In this document: piece by piece, positions 63,040 through 64,000 of the stretch
How positions within the stretch are numbered: the first letter of the stretch is position 1
Layout: every line of letters starts with the position of its first letter
Source of the DNA: Nymphaea colorata
Lineage: Eukaryota; Streptophyta; Magnoliopsida; Nymphaeales; Nymphaeaceae
DNA length: 64,000 bases
Assembly (NCBI RefSeq): GCF_008831285.2
Contig: NC_045139.1
Span: 15,668,354-15,732,353, forward strand
Direction: 5' to 3'
Program-made: the position numbers and the translations under genes
The notes under the pieces: model-generated
Seen by the model: the letters and a program-made list of their open reading frames with translations, nothing else
The model's database searches: none
Told to the model about the DNA's origin: nothing

Positions 63040-64000
63040 AACAAGACTGTGACAACTATGCTCAAAGGCAAGCAGCCTCTTTGAGAGGTGAAGACTGTTT
63101 GCTTTGTATCTTTCAGCATATTTCAATGAAATTAGAATATGCATAGATATCAAATTTTTTGTGCATCTTCCTACATTTTGCTCGAGAACATGCATTCAAA
63201 CTACGGAACAGGCATTTTGGTGTGATCAACCTGGAACTTGAATGCTTAATCAGACGGGCGAGAACAATCTAGATGCCTGACGGCCTTTAGTTCATGCGGA
63301 ATTAGATAAGGAACGCAGCTTTAAAGAAGGGTGGACCATGCTTCAGAAGACATTGTGGTTCAAAGTCTCTCTTACACTTTGATGATGGGGCAGTCGGTGT
63401 CAAAAAAATTAGATTGGGTGATACAGATGTCCGTCTCTGGAGTTGACCGTAAGTTATTTGGATGGATGAACCACCTTGCATTTCTTGCCAATTTACGCAT
63501 TGGTACTCGATCTGATAATTCATGAAAGAAAATTGTAATTTTGCATCTTCAAGGGCTATAGGTGTGGACTGTTCTCCTTGAATTTATCCACGTTGATGTG
63601 ATACGTATGGCTAACTTTGGCAAGAATTGTCGTGAGGGTAGGATTGAAAACGTATGTGGGGTTCTGAACGGCGAAAGAACCCATCATATTGTTGTTGCTT
63701 GGGGAATGTATTTGTGCGTAAAACAACTGCGTCAATTCATCTGAGTCAAGACTGGTTAAAGCAACCTAATACCCTGACATCGTAAGGGTACTTGATAAAC
63801 TTTACCCCAAGCTTTTCATGGCTACGTGCACATTTCTTCTTCCGAGGTGCTATCGCCGCACGAATCAAACTTAGATTTGTTCTCGTATCGAGGAAACGTA
63901 TTGTTTAAAAGCTCATAATTTATGTTTTGAAAATTCAGACCTGAGGGGTTCCTCTGCTAAGGTTCATGCTCCACCCCCAACGATTCTACGGCCCCCAATT
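63040..64000. other. Downstream of NST1-like gene
   Basis: Probable 3' UTR followed by spacer. Short open frames of 60-94 codons on both strands have no recognisable domain. The last 80 bp (gaggggttcctctgctaagg...ctccaccccc) resembles a degenerate transposon terminus that may continue past the window edge. Confidence 0.45.

Noticed and set aside
1..64000. CRISPR arrays, operons, toxin-antitoxin or phage-like systems
   Set aside because: Repeats here are microsatellites, MITEs or simple tandem duplications; gene structure is eukaryotic with introns throughout.

Overview
The window is nuclear DNA of a flowering plant. It holds split genes with short exons, GT-AG introns and long AT-rich spacers. 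The encoded families are plant-specific or plant-typical: a DUF641/GIL1 protein, a WEB coiled-coil protein, a plastid-type class IV aminotransferase and a secreted saposin-B protein. The spacers carry TA, GA/CT and CA/TG microsatellites and small hAT-like elements. Species cannot be named from the sequence; nothing suggests a grass, as the coding GC is moderate. No bacterial, organellar, CRISPR or viral gene cassette is seen.

Layout. 1-12.6 kb is gene-poor and rich in degenerate repeats. These include several small inverted-repeat elements, one (4337-4653) with a perfect 8-bp target-site duplication. A single-exon GIL1-like gene (+) lies at 13155-14600, followed by about 6.7 kb of spacer. ETG1/MCM-binding protein (+, 14 exons, 585 aa) occupies 21594-28636; its proximal promoter carries two copies of an E2F site and a G-quadruplex motif. 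It converges on a PLP class IV aminotransferase (-, 5 exons, DAT1/ADCL family) at 28968-32537. After about 6.9 kb of spacer a WEB-family gene (+, 2 exons, 633 aa) lies at 39428-42577. It converges on a saposin-B gene (-, 5 coding exons, 238 aa) at 44050-47264, which appears to have a 2.7 kb intron in its 5' UTR reaching a leader exon near 49.9-50.1 kb. The last gene (+, 3 exons, 976 aa, 55669-63039) encodes a protein with a membrane hairpin, a zinc ribbon and a charged coiled coil, of the type often labelled 'stress response NST1-like' in plants. Its final intron is 4.2 kb long.

The genes are ordinary housekeeping or developmental plant genes: replication and cohesion, amino-acid or folate metabolism, light and gravity signalling, chloroplast movement-type coiled coils, and a secretory or vacuolar protein. 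They do not form an operon or a pathway cluster. I rebuilt the exons by hand from splice signals, reading-frame phase and family resemblance; every junction listed keeps the frame. I found no convincing new biological system. The observations most worth checking are an in-frame retainable intron encoding a hydrophobic stretch in the aminotransferase, the twin E2F sites of ETG1, a 29-codon upstream ORF before the last gene, and the uncharacterised membrane/zinc-ribbon protein itself.
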